From Micrococcales bacterium (GTDB taxonomy: Bacteria; Actinomycetota; Actinomycetes; S36-B12), in contig NZLD01000056.1 in NCBI GenBank assembly GCA_002694095.1, positions 2,819-9,175 of the forward strand: DNA of 6,357 bases. Direction: 5' to 3'. Under the pieces are notes generated by a model. The model did no database searches. It saw only the letters and a list, made by a program, of their open reading frames with translations, and was not told the origin of the DNA. A program made the translations under genes and the position numbers. Of this stretch, positions 6,356 through 6,357 are shown piece by piece (positions within the stretch are counted from its first letter, which is position 1; every line of letters starts with the position of its first letter).

Positions 6356-6357
6356 CG

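Overview
This is an ordinary, dense stretch of bacterial core genome, most likely from an actinobacterium. Four things point that way. The DNA is GC-rich (above 60% by eye), with GTG starts. The proteins resemble actinobacterial forms: the LeuC N-terminus, the GltX HIGH region, and an FbiD-like CofC. A coenzyme F420 gene is present. The gene order (gltX, tRNA-Gln, tRNA-Glu, leuC, leuD, ... cofC, ... gpsA) is a recurrent actinobacterial neighbourhood. I cannot name a genus.

Layout. Bases 1-1437 hold gltX, cut at its 5' end by the window edge but with its stop present. About 20 bases downstream are tRNA-Gln(CUG) and then tRNA-Glu(CUC), followed by a strong 12-bp hairpin terminator that closes this unit. 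A short leader (1658-1726) precedes leuC, and leuD follows 14 bases after leuC; the two encode 3-isopropylmalate dehydratase of leucine synthesis. A 114-base gap with two possible hairpins separates leuD from cofC, which runs convergently on the minus strand (F420 biosynthesis). cofC diverges from plsC across a very short gap. plsC overlaps gpsA by four bases (GTGA). gpsA is complete and ends two bases before the window edge.

How the genes work together. GltX charges the tRNA-Glu beside it and, if it is the usual non-discriminating actinobacterial type, also the tRNA-Gln, whose Glu is then amidated by GatCAB. LeuC and LeuD form one heterodimeric enzyme. GpsA makes sn-glycerol-3-phosphate, the backbone that PlsC-type acyltransferases use in phosphatidic acid synthesis, so plsC-gpsA is a coherent phospholipid pair. 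cofC supplies the guanylylated precursor of F420.

I found no mobile element, CRISPR array, phage gene, toxin-antitoxin pair or undescribed system. The points worth a second look are small: how the two tRNAs fit indirect Gln-tRNA formation, the absence of the IclR-type regulator and HU gene often found in this neighbourhood, the ambiguous start and promoter in the cofC/plsC gap, and the short leuC leader.
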